The notes: generated by a model not told the origin, from the letters alone. A DNA stretch of 64,000 bases from Pseudomonas sp. LFM046 (GCF_000949385.2 NZ_JYKO02000001.1:4346851-4410850), one strand, 5' to 3'; shown: positions 52,108 to 61,800, counted from the stretch's first letter. Program-made: numbers and translations.

Positions 52108-53232
52108 GTGACTACCGAAACCCTCGCCCAAACCCCGCTGCACGCCCTGCACCTCGAACTCGGCGCGCGCATGGTGCCCTTCGCCGGCTACGACATGCCG
52201 GTGCAGTACCCCCTCGGCGTGCTCAAGGAGCACCTGCACACCCGCGCGCAGGCCGGCCTGTTCGACGTCTCGCACATGGGCCAGATCCGCCTGCGCGGCG
52301 AGCACGCCGCCCAGGCCCTGGAAAGCCTGGTGCCGGTGGACATCCTCGACCTGCCGGTCGGCCTGCAGCGCTACGCGCTGTTCACCGACGCCAACGGCGG
52401 CATCCTCGACGACCTGATGGTCGCCCGCCTGGCCGACGACGAGCTGTTCCTGGTGGTCAACGCCGCCTGCAAGGCGCAGGACCTGGCCCACCTGCAGGCG
52501 AAGATCGGCGAGCAGTGCGCCATCGAGTCGCTGTTCGACAGCCGCGCCCTGCTCGCCCTGCAAGGGCCGGCCGCCGCCACGGTGCTCGGCCGCCTGGCGC
52601 CGGAGGTGCAGGCGATGACCTTCATGCAGTTCCGCGCCGTGCGCCTGGCCGGCGTCGACTGCTACGTCAGCCGCTCCGGCTACACCGGCGAGGACGGCTA
52701 CGAGATCTCCGTGCCCGTGGCCGACGCCGACGCCCTGGCCCGTGCCCTGCTGGCGCAGCCGGAAGTCCAGCCGATCGGTCTCGGCGCGCGCGACTCGCTG
52801 CGCCTGGAAGCCGGCCTGTGCCTCTACGGCCACGACATGAGCAGCGCCACCACGCCGGTCGAGGCCAGCCTCACCTGGGCCATCTCCAAGGCCCGCCGCG
52901 CCGACGGCGTGCGCGCCGGCGGCTTCCCCGGCGCCGCGCAGGTATTCGCCCAGCAGCAGGCCGGCGTGGCGCGCAAGCGCGTCGGCCTGCTGCCGCAGGA
53001 GCGCGTGCCGGTGCGCGAAGGCGCGGAGATCGTCGACGCCGACGGCGCGGTGATCGGCCAGGTGTGCAGCGGCGGCTTCGGCCCCAGCCTGGGCGCGCCG
53101 GTGGCCCTGGGTTACCTGGACGTCGCGCATGCCGCCCTGGACCACGAAGTCTGGGCCGTCGTGCGCGGCAAGCGGGTGGCCATGAAAGTGGCCAAGACCC
53201 CCTTCGTGCCGCAGCGCTATTACCGCGGCTGA
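52108..53232 (+). CDS. gcvT2: Glycine cleavage system aminomethyltransferase, T protein
   Basis: 374 aa, GTG start with TGGAG upstream. [22 protein letters not shown] (folate site) and [10 protein letters not shown] are T-protein signatures. The catalytic Asp is in GYDMPVQY-like context as in GcvT. It transfers the one-carbon unit to tetrahydrofolate. Normal length. Confidence 0.95.
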   Translation: MTTETLAQTPLHALHLELGARMVPFAGYDMPVQYPLGVLKEHLHTRAQAGLFDVSHMGQIRLRGEHAAQALESLVPVDILDLPVGLQRYALFTDANGGILDDLMVARLADDELFLVVNAACKAQDLAHLQAKIGEQCAIESLFDSRALLALQGPAAATVLGRLAPEVQAMTFMQFRAVRLAGVDCYVSRSGYTGEDGYEISVPVADADALARALLAQPEVQPIGLGARDSLRLEAGLCLYGHDMSSATTPVEASLTWAISKARRADGVRAGGFPGAAQVFAQQQAGVARKRVGLLPQERVPVREGAEIVDADGAVIGQVCSGGFGPSLGAPVALGYLDVAHAALDHEVWAVVRGKRVAMKVAKTPFVPQRYYRG

Positions 53233-53255
53233 AGACGTGCGCCTTCCTTGAACGG

Positions 53256-53307
53256 GTAGGAGCGAGCTCTGCTCGCGAAGCTGTTCGCGAGCAGAGCTCG
53301 CTCCTAC
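53256..53307. repeat. REPIN-like inverted repeat between gcvT2 and lipA
   Basis: GTAGGAGCGAGCTCTGCTCG plus CGAA is followed, after GCTG, by its perfect 24-nt complement ending GCTCCTAC. The GTAGGAGCGAG end is typical of Pseudomonas REP sequences arranged as an inverted pair. Confidence 0.92.
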
Positions 53308-53336
53308 AAAAAACGCCGAGCCTTCGGAGCAAGAAA

Positions 53337-54317
53337 ATGACCGAACCCCAGATCACCCCGCGTCCGCAGCCCTTGCAGGCTGGCGTCAAACTGCGCGGTG
53401 CCGAGAAGGTGGCGCGCATTCCGGTGAAGATCATTCCCACCGAGGACGTGCCACGCAAGCCGGACTGGATACGGGTGCCCATCGCCGCCTCGCCGGAAGT
53501 GGCCCGGATCAAGCAGCTGCTGCGCCAGCACAAGCTGCACAGCGTCTGCGAGGAAGCCTCCTGCCCGAACCTGGGCGAATGCTTCTCCGGCGGCACCGCC
53601 ACCTTCATGATCATGGGCGACATCTGCACCCGTCGCTGCCCCTTCTGTGACGTCGGCCACGGCCGGCCAAAACCGCTCGACCCGGACGAGCCGAAGAACC
53701 TCGCGGTGGCCATCGCCGACCTGCGCCTGAAGTACGTGGTGATCACCTCGGTGGACCGCGACGACCTGCGCGACGGCGGTGCCCAGCACTTCGTCGACTG
53801 CCTGCGGGAAATCCGCAAACTGTCCCCCGGCATCCAGCTGGAAACCCTGGTGCCGGACTACCGCGGCCGCATGGACGTGGCGCTCGCCATCACCGAGCAG
53901 GAACCGCCGGATGTGTTCAACCACAACCTGGAAACCGTGCCGCGCCTCTACAAGGCCGCGCGTCCGGGCTCGGACTTCGAGTGGTCGCTGGACCTCTTGG
54001 AGAACTTCAAGCATCGCGTGCCCCACGTGCCGACCAAGTCCGGCCTGATGCTCGGTCTGGGCGAGACGGACGACGAAGTGATCGAGGTGATGCAGCGCAT
54101 GCGCGAGCACAACATCGACATGCTGACCCTCGGCCAGTACCTGCAACCGTCGCGCAGCCACCTGCCGGTGCAGCGTTTCGTCCACCCGGACACCTTCGCC
54201 TGGTTCGCCGAGAAGGGTGCCGAGATGGGCTTTGCGAACGTGGCGTCCGGCCCCCTGGTGCGCTCCTCGTACCACGCCGACCAGCAAGTCCACCGGGCCA
54301 GGAAAGACGATCTGTAG
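53337..54317 (+). CDS. lipA: Lipoyl synthase
   Basis: 326 aa from [10 protein letters not shown]. Auxiliary cluster Cys71, Cys76, Cys82 ([12 protein letters not shown]), radical-SAM cluster Cys97, Cys101, Cys104 (CTRRCPFC) and the terminal RSSYHAD motif with the Ser ligand. It inserts two sulfurs into octanoyl-H protein. Located at the end of the gcv operon behind a REPIN rather than beside lipB, it may be a second copy dedicated to GcvH2. Its TAG stop lies inside a family B repeat. Confidence 0.94.
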   Translation: MTEPQITPRPQPLQAGVKLRGAEKVARIPVKIIPTEDVPRKPDWIRVPIAASPEVARIKQLLRQHKLHSVCEEASCPNLGECFSGGTATFMIMGDICTRRCPFCDVGHGRPKPLDPDEPKNLAVAIADLRLKYVVITSVDRDDLRDGGAQHFVDCLREIRKLSPGIQLETLVPDYRGRMDVALAITEQEPPDVFNHNLETVPRLYKAARPGSDFEWSLDLLENFKHRVPHVPTKSGLMLGLGETDDEVIEVMQRMREHNIDMLTLGQYLQPSRSHLPVQRFVHPDTFAWFAEKGAEMGFANVASGPLVRSSYHADQQVHRARKDDL

Positions 54318-54447
54318 GGTGCGCCATGCGCAGCGGCGGTTCGAGGGGGCAGTCCCAGAGGGTGGATGGTGCGTTTTCCATCCACCAACGGCGCTATACC
54401 CGGCCTCGAATGGTGGACCGGTGAAGCGTGGTCCACCCTACGGCTGG
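54314..54447. repeat. Cluster of palindromic elements between lipA and truncated metE
   Basis: Three elements side by side: a partial family B unit GTAGGGTGCGCCATGCGCA at 54314; GGTGGATGG and CCATCCACC around 8 nt (54361-54386); GGTGGACC and GGTCCACC plus CCTAC (54412-54441). A diverged family A unit GAGGGGACGAATTCATTGGC (54477-54496) lies inside the metE remnant. No coding sequence. Confidence 0.75.
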
Positions 54448-55728
54448 CTACCGATACAACGCTCGCCCGGTCGTTTGAGGGGACGAATTCATTGGCAAAA
54501 GCAGGCTCAGACGCGCCTGCACCTCCGCATTGTGGATGCGCGGCGACGCGGCGCGGCTTGCTTGTGCGGCACGGTTGAGGGCCAGGGCGTCCAGCACCTC
54601 GGGGGCTTCCGGCTCGGCCAGCGCGCGAGCCAGCAGCGCAACCTCTTCGCACTTCTGCACGGCGAAGGCCAACCAGCCTTTCAGTTCGGCATCCAGCGGG
54701 TCTTCGCCGGAAAGGTCTACCGGGCAGTGCAGCAGGGAGCAGGATGGCGCCACCCAGAGGCGCTCACCGAGACGTTCATGGGCATGACGCAGCACATCGA
54801 GCGTTTTCTCCAGGTCGCAGCGCCAGATGTCGCGGCCGTTCACCACGCCCAGGGACAACACTTTGTAGGCCGGCAGGCGGTCAAGGATGGTGGGGAACTG
54901 CTCGGGGGCGCTGACCAGGTCGATGTGCAGGCCGTCCACCGGCAGGCTGGCGGCCAGGCCGAGGTTGTCCGCCAGGCCGCCGAAATAGGTGGCGATGAGT
55001 TTTTTCAGCGGGTCGCGCTGGATCAGGTTGTAGGCACGCTCGAAGGCGGTCCTCCAGTCCTGGGGCAGCTCCAGCGCCAGGATGGGTTCATCGATCTGCA
55101 CCCACTCCACGCCCTGGTCGGCCAGCCGCTGGAAGATTTCGCCATAGACCGGCAGCAGGCGCTCCAGCAGGTCCAGCTTGTCGAAGCCCTCGGTTTCAGC
55201 GCCAGCCCCCTTGGCCTTGCCCAGCCAGAGGTAGGTCAGCGGGCCGATCACCACCGGCTTGACGGCGTGTCCCAGTGCCTTGGCTTCCTCCACCTCCTCG
55301 AACAGTTGCTCCCAGCTCAGGGCGAACTGCTGGTCGACGGAAAACTCCGGGACCAGGTAGTGGTAGTGGGTATCGAACCACTTGGTCATCTCTTGGGCAC
55401 GGGCGCCGCCGCCCCCGGTGCTAGCACCACGGGCCATGGCGAACAGGGTCTCCAGGCCCGGCTTGCCGCTCGCCGGGCGGAAGCGCTCAGGGATGACGCC
55501 GAAGGTGAGGGAATGGGTCAGCACCTGGTCATACCAGGCGAAATCGCCTACCGGCAGCAGCTCGATGCCGGCGTCCTTCTGCAACTGCCAGTGCGCGGCA
55601 CGCAGCTGGCGGCCGACGGTGCGCAGGCCGGCTTCATCCAGTTCGCCCTTCCAGAAGGCTTCGAGGGCCTTCTTCAGTTCGCGGTCTCGGCCGATGCGCG
55701 GGAAGCCGAGGGAATGGGACAGGGCCAT
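54448..55728 (-). pseudogene. metE: Truncated cobalamin-independent methionine synthase (N-terminal half only)
   Basis: The frame starts at ATG 55728 (MALSHSLGFPRIGRDRELKK, GGAG 9 nt upstream) and matches MetE through IHNAEVQARL at about residue 407 of a usual 760. It then runs 19 residues of unrelated sequence to a stop. The whole C-terminal barrel with the zinc ligands (His, Cys, Glu, Cys) and homocysteine site is absent, and lipA occupies the following DNA. The break falls at a family A-like repeat (54477-54496). The N-terminal half arose by ancient duplication and lacks the metal site, so methyl transfer is not expected. The promoter side and metR are intact. Confidence 0.85.
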
Positions 55729-55781
55729 GTGTCGAATCTCCAAACAGTTGATGGAGGTGATTGTCGACAGCCAGGGGCACT

Positions 55782-55794
55782 TGAGACAAACTCA
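55782..55794. promoter_or_regulatory. MetR box between metE and metR
   Basis: TGAGACAAACTCA is a perfect TGAG-N5-CTCA palindrome, one change per arm from the MetR consensus TGAA-N5-TTCA. It lies in the 111-bp divergent promoter region. Confidence 0.55.
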
Positions 55795-55839
55795 ACAAAT
55801 TCGTGTTCATCTCAAATTTTTCTCATGGAAGGCCCTCCC

Positions 55840-56757
55840 ATGCTCGAGTTGCGCCATCTCAAGACCCTGCACGCCCTGCGCGAAGCCGACAGCCTGGTGG
55901 AAGCCGCCGATCGCTTGCACCTGACTCAGTCCGCCCTCTCCCACCAGTTCAAGGAACTGGAGGAGCGCCTCGGCATGCCGCTGTTCGTGCGCAAGACCAA
56001 GCCGGTGCGCTTCACCAGCGCAGGCTTGCGCCTGTTGCAACTGGCCGACAGCGTGCTGCCGCAACTGCGCAGTGCCGAACGGGACATGGCGCGCCTGGCT
56101 GGGGGCACCGCCGGGCGGCTGCACATGGCCATCGAGTGCCACAGCTGCTTCCAGTGGCTGATGCCCACCATCGACCAGTTCCGTGACGCCTGGCCGGAAG
56201 TGGAACTGGACCTGGCCTCGGGCTTCTCCTTCGCCCCCCTGCCCGCCCTCGCCCGCGGCGACCTGGACCTGGTGGTGACCTCCGACCCGGTGGACCTGGC
56301 CGGCATTACCTATGTGCCGCTCTTCACTTACGAGGCCCTGCTGGCTGTGGATAACCAGCATGCCCTGGCGGGGAAACCCTTCATCGTTCCCGAGGACCTG
56401 GCCAGCCTGACGCTGATCACCTACCCGATCGAGCGCGATCGCCTGGACATTTTCACGCGCTTCCTCGAACCGGCGGACGTGGAGCCAGCCCAGGTCCGCA
56501 CCTCGGAACTCACGGTGATGATGATGCAACTTGTGGCCAGCGGACGCGGTGTCTGCTGCCTGCCCAACTGGGCGCTGCACGAGTACAGCTCGCGGGGCTA
56601 TGTGACCGCCAAACGCCTGGGGGAAAAGGGCCTGTATTGCACCCTGTATGCGGCGATTCGCGCCGATATGCTGGATGCGCCGTTCATGCGCGACTTCCTG
56701 CTGACGGCGAAGGACACGTCGTTTGCGACGCTCGAAGGGGTGAGTGCGGCGCGGTGA
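55840..56757 (+). CDS. metR: MetR-like LysR regulator of methionine synthesis
   Basis: 305 aa. The ATG at 55840 has GGAAGG 7 nt upstream; an in-frame ATG at 55825 overlaps that site. HTH LVEAADRLHLTQSALSHQFKELE at residues 16-38. The effector domain matches MetR, which binds homocysteine and activates metE and metH. Divergent to the truncated metE, so its local target is probably lost, though it may act elsewhere. Confidence 0.9.
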   Translation: MLELRHLKTLHALREADSLVEAADRLHLTQSALSHQFKELEERLGMPLFVRKTKPVRFTSAGLRLLQLADSVLPQLRSAERDMARLAGGTAGRLHMAIECHSCFQWLMPTIDQFRDAWPEVELDLASGFSFAPLPALARGDLDLVVTSDPVDLAGITYVPLFTYEALLAVDNQHALAGKPFIVPEDLASLTLITYPIERDRLDIFTRFLEPADVEPAQVRTSELTVMMMQLVASGRGVCCLPNWALHEYSSRGYVTAKRLGEKGLYCTLYAAIRADMLDAPFMRDFLLTAKDTSFATLEGVSAAR

Positions 56758-56778
56758 ACCGCCCCTCCCCACCCACCC

Positions 56779-58119
56779 TCACGGATGCATCGGCAGCGAC
56801 GGTCCCAGGTAGGCATTGGCCTGCTGGATGTCATCCTCGCCCAACGCCCCCACCGCCGCCGCCAAACGCAAGCGGGACAGCAGGTAGCGCAGCTTGGCCT
56901 CCAGCAGGTCGCGGCGAGCGATGAAGTTCTGCTCCTCGGCGTTGAGGATGTCCAAGTTGGTACTGGTGCCCGCCTGGAAGCCCTTGCGCGCCGAGTCCTG
57001 GGCGCGTTCGCTGGACACCACCGCCTTCTCCAGCGCCCTCACCCGCTGCTCGCCGCTCTGCACCCCGCGAAACTCGCGAGTGGTGCCGGACAGCACTTCC
57101 TCGCGGCTGGAATTCAACTGGTCGTTGGCCAGTTCGCGGTTGGCCGCAGCCTGGCGCACCTGGGCGTTGGTGGCGCCACCGGCGAAGATGGGCATGCGAA
57201 ACTCCACACCCACCGAGCCGTATCGGTTCGTCTCGTTCCGGGTAGACACCGAGTCGCTTTCCGCGTCATTGTAGGCGGCAACGAAATCCAGGGTCGGCCA
57301 GTGTCCCGCCTTGGCCCGGTTCACCTCTTCGTCGGCAATATCCACGCTGCGACTGCGGGCGATGATCGTGGGGTTGTTCGCCTTGGCGTCGCTGATCCAG
57401 TCCTGCAGGCTCGGCGGCTCCAGGGGTGGCGTGGGGAATTCGGTGCGCAGGGTGGCCATTTCCTCCGGCACCACCCCCAGCAGTTCCTGCAGCAGGCGCC
57501 GGGCCACCAGCAGGTTGTCTTCGGCCTCGATCAACTCGGCCTGGGCCAGGTCGCGCCGGGCGGATGCCTGGTCGACATCGATCACCGTACCGTCGCCCAG
57601 CTCGTAACGCCGCTTGGCCGCCATCACCTGCTGTTCCAGGTTCTTCAGCTTGACCCTGGCCAGGTCGATGGTTTCCAGCGCCAGCAATACCGAGAAGTAG
57701 CGGGTGGCAAGGCTCACCGCCGACTCCTGGGTCTTGGCGTCGAATACCGCGTCACTGAACAGGGTCCGATCCTTTCCCTGGCGGTACTCGGCCATGCGCT
57801 GCTTGTTGAACAGTGGCTGGCGCAGCTCCACGACTCCGCCCTGGGAGTCGTACTTGAGGTCGCTTTCTATCGTGCGCCCCAGTACGTCCTGTTCAGAGGT
57901 GCCGTCCACCCGCTTCCAGTACGCGGTAGCGTTGATGTTCGGCAGCAGGCCCGCCTTGCCCAGTTCCTTGTACTCCTGGCCTGCCTGGCGCTCGTGCACC
58001 GAAGCGAGGTAGGTGGGGCCCTGGTTCTGGTAGACGTCCCAGGCTTGCGTGAGGTCCATGGCCGTCACGGGCAGGGCGACGGCTCCGAGGAAACCGGCTA
58101 AGGCCATCCGGGCTCTCAT
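56779..58119 (-). CDS. TolC-family outer membrane protein of type I secretion (AprF-like)
   Basis: 446 aa with a signal peptide (MRARMALAGFLGAVALPVTA). Two OEP repeats of long coiled-coil helices, with YFSVLLALETIDLARVKLKNLEQQ and GFQAGTSTNLDILNAEEQ. It forms the trimeric outer-membrane channel. Last of three genes D-E-F, 1 nt after the HlyD gene. Order and similarity match aprDEF of alkaline protease secretion. Confidence 0.88.
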   Translation of the reverse strand: MRARMALAGFLGAVALPVTAMDLTQAWDVYQNQGPTYLASVHERQAGQEYKELGKAGLLPNINATAYWKRVDGTSEQDVLGRTIESDLKYDSQGGVVELRQPLFNKQRMAEYRQGKDRTLFSDAVFDAKTQESAVSLATRYFSVLLALETIDLARVKLKNLEQQVMAAKRRYELGDGTVIDVDQASARRDLAQAELIEAEDNLLVARRLLQELLGVVPEEMATLRTEFPTPPLEPPSLQDWISDAKANNPTIIARSRSVDIADEEVNRAKAGHWPTLDFVAAYNDAESDSVSTRNETNRYGSVGVEFRMPIFAGGATNAQVRQAAANRELANDQLNSSREEVLSGTTREFRGVQSGEQRVRALEKAVVSSERAQDSARKGFQAGTSTNLDILNAEEQNFIARRDLLEAKLRYLLSRLRLAAAVGALGEDDIQQANAYLGPSLPMHP

Positions 58120-58120
58120 G

Positions 58121-59464
58121 TCACTGCTCCTTGAATGCGTTACCGACGCGGCCCATCAGCGGTTTCATCAGGTAGCTCATCAGGCTACGTTCGCCGGTCT
58201 TGATGGTCACGGTAGCGGGCATGCCCGCGCGGATATTGTTCGGACCGAGCATCTTCATGCCCTCTTCCGTTACTTCTACCTGTGCCAAGTAATAGGGCTG
58301 TTTGCTGGCTTCGTCCACCAGGCGGTCGGCAGCCACCGTCAGCACGCGACCGGGAATGTTCGGCGTCTGGGCGTGGTTGAAGGCCGGGAAGGTGATATCC
58401 ACAGACAGGCCGGGAACCATCTTGTCGATGGCCTGCACCGGCACCTGGGCATCCACCTGCAGCGGTTCCTTGTCCGGCACCACGTCCATGATCCGCGCGC
58501 CAGGCTGGATGACGCCGCCGACCGTGGCAATGTTCAGGCCCAGGACGATGCCGTCGATGGGAGAACGGATCACGGTGTTTTCCACCTGGTAGTCCACCGA
58601 GCGCAGGCGTTCGGCCAGGGAGGTGACTTCCTTCTGCACGTCGGTCAGCTGGGACTCCACTTCCTTCTGGAAGTCCTGCTCGCGCTGGAGGATGCGCAGC
58701 TTGAGTTCGGCGATCTGATTGCGGGTGCGGCCGATGTCCGCGACGTTCTGCGCCATGGAGCCGTTCAGCTCGGAGGCGTTTCGCTCCAGCTCCAGCATGC
58801 GGTTGCGCGGGATATAGCCTTCGGCCGCCAGGCTCCGTACGCCATCGAGCTCCTGACCCAGGAACTTCGACTGGCTGGCGCGGGTAGCCTGCACCTGGCG
58901 CAGGCCCTTGAGCTGCTCTTCGGCACCATTGAGGTTCTCGTGGAGGATGCTGATTTCACCCAGCAATGCCTTGCGCCGGGTATGGAACAGCCGCTGCTGC
59001 AGGGCGATGGATTCCTGCAGGCGCGGATCGCCGCCGAAGCGCTCCAGCAGTGCCGGGGCGAAGGTCACGGTATCGGCACCGTCGCGCTCGGCCATCAGGC
59101 GGTCTTCCACCGTCTTGGCGACGATGTACTGGGAGCTCAGGGCGCCCTGCTCGGCGATCGCCTGGGTCGGGTCCAGGCGCACCAGTTCCTGGCCGGCGCG
59201 TACCTTGTCACCCTCGCGCACCAGGATGGCATCCACTTCGCCGCCGGTGAGATGCTGCACCGTCTTGCGAGCGTTGGTCACATTGACCGTGGCGTTGGCC
59301 ACCACGCCGGCATCCAGCGGGGCCAGCACGGCCCAGACCAGGAAGCCGCCGAACCCGGCCAGCACCATCCAGACGCCCCAACGGGCCGGACGGATGTCGT
59401 CCGTGTCCACCGGCGTCGGTTTGTCGACCCGTACCAGGGCCTTGCTTTCGCTTGCCGCTTGCAT
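58121..59464 (-). CDS. HlyD-family periplasmic adaptor of type I secretion (AprE-like)
   Basis: 447 aa. One N-terminal membrane helix (about 30-55), lipoyl halves VREGDKVRAGQELVRLDPTQA and VIRSPIDGIVLGLN, a long alpha-hairpin between, and a C-terminal beta-barrel region (YLAQVEVTEEG). Bridges the ABC protein and the TolC-like channel. 6 nt after the ATPase gene. Confidence 0.9.
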   Translation of the reverse strand: MQAASESKALVRVDKPTPVDTDDIRPARWGVWMVLAGFGGFLVWAVLAPLDAGVVANATVNVTNARKTVQHLTGGEVDAILVREGDKVRAGQELVRLDPTQAIAEQGALSSQYIVAKTVEDRLMAERDGADTVTFAPALLERFGGDPRLQESIALQQRLFHTRRKALLGEISILHENLNGAEEQLKGLRQVQATRASQSKFLGQELDGVRSLAAEGYIPRNRMLELERNASELNGSMAQNVADIGRTRNQIAELKLRILQREQDFQKEVESQLTDVQKEVTSLAERLRSVDYQVENTVIRSPIDGIVLGLNIATVGGVIQPGARIMDVVPDKEPLQVDAQVPVQAIDKMVPGLSVDITFPAFNHAQTPNIPGRVLTVAADRLVDEASKQPYYLAQVEVTEEGMKMLGPNNIRAGMPATVTIKTGERSLMSYLMKPLMGRVGNAFKEQ

Positions 59465-59470
59465 GATCGA

Positions 59471-61207
59471 TTACTCCTTAGCCCGCATCGACGCCAGGTT
59501 GGGTGTGCCCACCGAGGGCATGACGCTGGCCTGGCGCAGCGCCGCGAAGACTTCTTCGCGAGGACCGAACAACTGCATGCCGCCGTCGCGCAGCAGCAGG
59601 ACCTTGTCCACCGTGCCGAGCACGCTGGGCCGGTGGGAAATCAGGATCAGCGTCTTGCCGCGCTTCTTCAGGTCGAGGATGGCTTCCACCAGCGCCGCCT
59701 CGCCGACGTCGTCGAGGTTGGCGTTGGGTTCGTCGAGCACGATCATCGAAGGGTCGCCATAGATGGCGCGGGCCAGCGCGATGCGCTGTTTCTGCCCACC
59801 GGACAGCGGGCTGCCGTCCACGCCCAGGGGCGTGTCATAGCCCTTCTCGAAGCGCAGGATCATCTCGTGGACCCCGGCGCGCTTGGCGGCCAGGATCACT
59901 TCTTCGCTGTTCAGTTCGCCGAAGCGGGCGATGTTGTCGGCGATGGTGCCTTCGAAGAGTTCGACGTCCTGGGGCAGGTAGCCAATCCAGGGGCCGAGTT
60001 CTTCCTTGTTCCACTGGAAGATGTCGGCGCCATCCAGGCGCACCTTGCCCGACTGCGCCGGCCAGACACCCACCAGCAGGCGGGCCAGGGTGGATTTGCC
60101 AGACGCGGACGGGCCGATGATGCCAAGAGCCTCCCCGGCAGGCAGGGCGAAGTTGATACCGCGCAGGATGGCGACCCCGCCACCAGGAGCAGAAGTGGAA
60201 GCCTGCTCGACCGCCAGTGTGCCCTGCGGCTTGGGCAGGGCCATGGATTCGTTACGTGCCGGGAAGTCCTGCAGCAGCTTGCTCAGGCGCGCCCAGGAGG
60301 CACGGGCGGACAGCAACTGCTTCCACACCCCGATGGCCTGTTCCACCGGCGCCATGGCGCGGCCGCTGAGGATGGAGCTGGCGATCATCATCCCCGAGGT
60401 GATCTCACCCTTGATCGCCAGCAGGGCACCGGCGCCGAGGATCAGCGACTGCAGGCTTACCCGCACGAAGCGGCTGGCCCCGTTGATGAAGGCGGCGCGG
60501 TCAGAGGCCTGGGTCTGCTTCTCGAGGATCTTCTGGTGGCTGCCATACCAGCGGTCGCGAATGGCCGGCAGCATGCCCATGGCCTCGATCACTTCGGTAT
60601 TGCGCAAGTTGTTGTTGGCGAAGGTGCCGGAAGCCATGGCCGCCTGGTTGGCCTCCATCAGCGGGCCACGCGTCAGCACTTCGGTGAGCAAGGCCAGGCC
60701 GAAGAGGATGGCCGACCCCACCAGGGTGATGACACCCAGCAGCGGGTGCACCAGGAAGATCACCAGCAGGTAGATCGGCGTCCACGGCGCATCGAAGAAG
60801 GCGAACAGGCCGTTGCCGGTGAGGAACTGGCGGACCAGGGCCAGGTCCTGCAGCGCCTGGGCCGGGTTGCCGCCGGCGCGCCGCAGGTTGCGCTCGAAGG
60901 AGGCGTTGAAGATGCGTCGGTTCAGGCTCATGTCCAGGCGGTTGCCGAGGCGGATCAGCACGGTCGAGCGCACCACCTCCAGCATCGACATGAGCACGTA
61001 GAGCCCAAGCATCAGCACCGTCAGCATGAGCAGGGTGGTGATGTTGCTGCTCGCCAGCACGCGGTCGTAGACCTGCAGCATGTAGAGCGCGGGCGCCAGC
61101 ATCATCAGGTTGATGACGCCGCTGAAGCCGCCGATCACATAGAACGTGTGGCGCAGGCGGTTCAGGGCTTCGGACAGCTCGGATCGGGGCTGCGAGAAAT
61201 TCTTCAT
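59471..61207 (-). CDS. Type I secretion ABC permease-ATPase (AprD-like)
   Basis: 578 aa. Six-helix exporter membrane domain (about 20-310, YDRVLASSNITTLLMLTVLML) and ATPase with Walker A GPSASGKST, signature LSGGQKQR and Walker B MIVLDEPN. No N-terminal C39 peptidase or CLD domain, so it is the PrtD/AprD type that secretes RTX proteases and lipases, not the LapB type used by LapA adhesins. No RTX substrate gene is adjacent. Confidence 0.9.
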   Translation of the reverse strand: MKNFSQPRSELSEALNRLRHTFYVIGGFSGVINLMMLAPALYMLQVYDRVLASSNITTLLMLTVLMLGLYVLMSMLEVVRSTVLIRLGNRLDMSLNRRIFNASFERNLRRAGGNPAQALQDLALVRQFLTGNGLFAFFDAPWTPIYLLVIFLVHPLLGVITLVGSAILFGLALLTEVLTRGPLMEANQAAMASGTFANNNLRNTEVIEAMGMLPAIRDRWYGSHQKILEKQTQASDRAAFINGASRFVRVSLQSLILGAGALLAIKGEITSGMMIASSILSGRAMAPVEQAIGVWKQLLSARASWARLSKLLQDFPARNESMALPKPQGTLAVEQASTSAPGGGVAILRGINFALPAGEALGIIGPSASGKSTLARLLVGVWPAQSGKVRLDGADIFQWNKEELGPWIGYLPQDVELFEGTIADNIARFGELNSEEVILAAKRAGVHEMILRFEKGYDTPLGVDGSPLSGGQKQRIALARAIYGDPSMIVLDEPNANLDDVGEAALVEAILDLKKRGKTLILISHRPSVLGTVDKVLLLRDGGMQLFGPREEVFAALRQASVMPSVGTPNLASMRAKE

Positions 61208-61800
61208 CTCGTCGACGCTCCATCGGCGGAAGGTTGGATTGGGTCGTGCATGACCATTCTTATCGTTGAATCCGCAGAGCGTTTCGGCACCAGCCCCCGC
61301 GGCAACCTCTCAACAGGCTTAGCCAAGGGTGCTCCCGTCCGCCAGCCGGAATCCCGTGCCAGCGGACGGCTGAGGAACTTAGCCCGACCAACGCGACAGC
61401 GGGCGTCTCGATAGGCATTCGCGTTAGCGCTGAAAACCCGCTCCAGAGGCTCTGGATTGGGCCATTCCCCAGGTCGTGAGCCGTGCGGGCGCCTGCCATG
61501 CGACGCTTTTCCGCCAGATTCAACGTCAATTGCCTGACGCGTGGTGTCGAGCTGATTCCGGGACGGGAGATAGCGCATCGGTCCGGGCCCCATCAGGCCT
61601 TGGGATAAAGGACAGATCTCCGCTGTGCTTCGTTTGAGTGCGCTGCATAGGACTCACACATGGTGGCGCCGCTGGGGGTCCATTGCGGCGGCAGGTGGGA
61701 TGGCGATCCGATGAGGCTTTTTGCCAGCATTCCGGACTGGCGCGGATTCTTGCGCGTCCGGATGGGCGGACGCAAGGAGTGATCGCCGATCGGAGCTGAC
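61208..61800. other. 593-bp stretch without a recognisable gene
   Basis: Lies upstream of the type I secretion operon and downstream of the TetR gene. Short frames exist but show no family or codon pattern of a real gene. Two inverted repeats are visible: CCGTCCGC with GCGGACGG (about 61338-61368), and CTTGCG..TCCG with CGGA..CGCAAG (61749-61776), the latter just past the TetR gene stop. The operon promoter should lie near 61208-61300 but is not obvious. It might be a decayed substrate gene. Confidence 0.5.

Noticed and set aside
56779-61207. lapBCE exporter for the adhesin
   Set aside because: The ABC protein lacks the N-terminal peptidase-like domain of LapB and resembles AprD/PrtD instead; the locus is 53 kb away.
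58049-61414. 1121-codon open frame antisense to the type I secretion genes
   Set aside because: Shadow of the three real minus-strand genes; composition (His, Gln, Gly, Val) is that of reverse-read high-GC DNA, with no recognisable domain.
61260-61529. 89-codon minus-strand frame in the gene-free stretch
   Set aside because: No ribosome site, no family resemblance and poor codon pattern; treated as chance.
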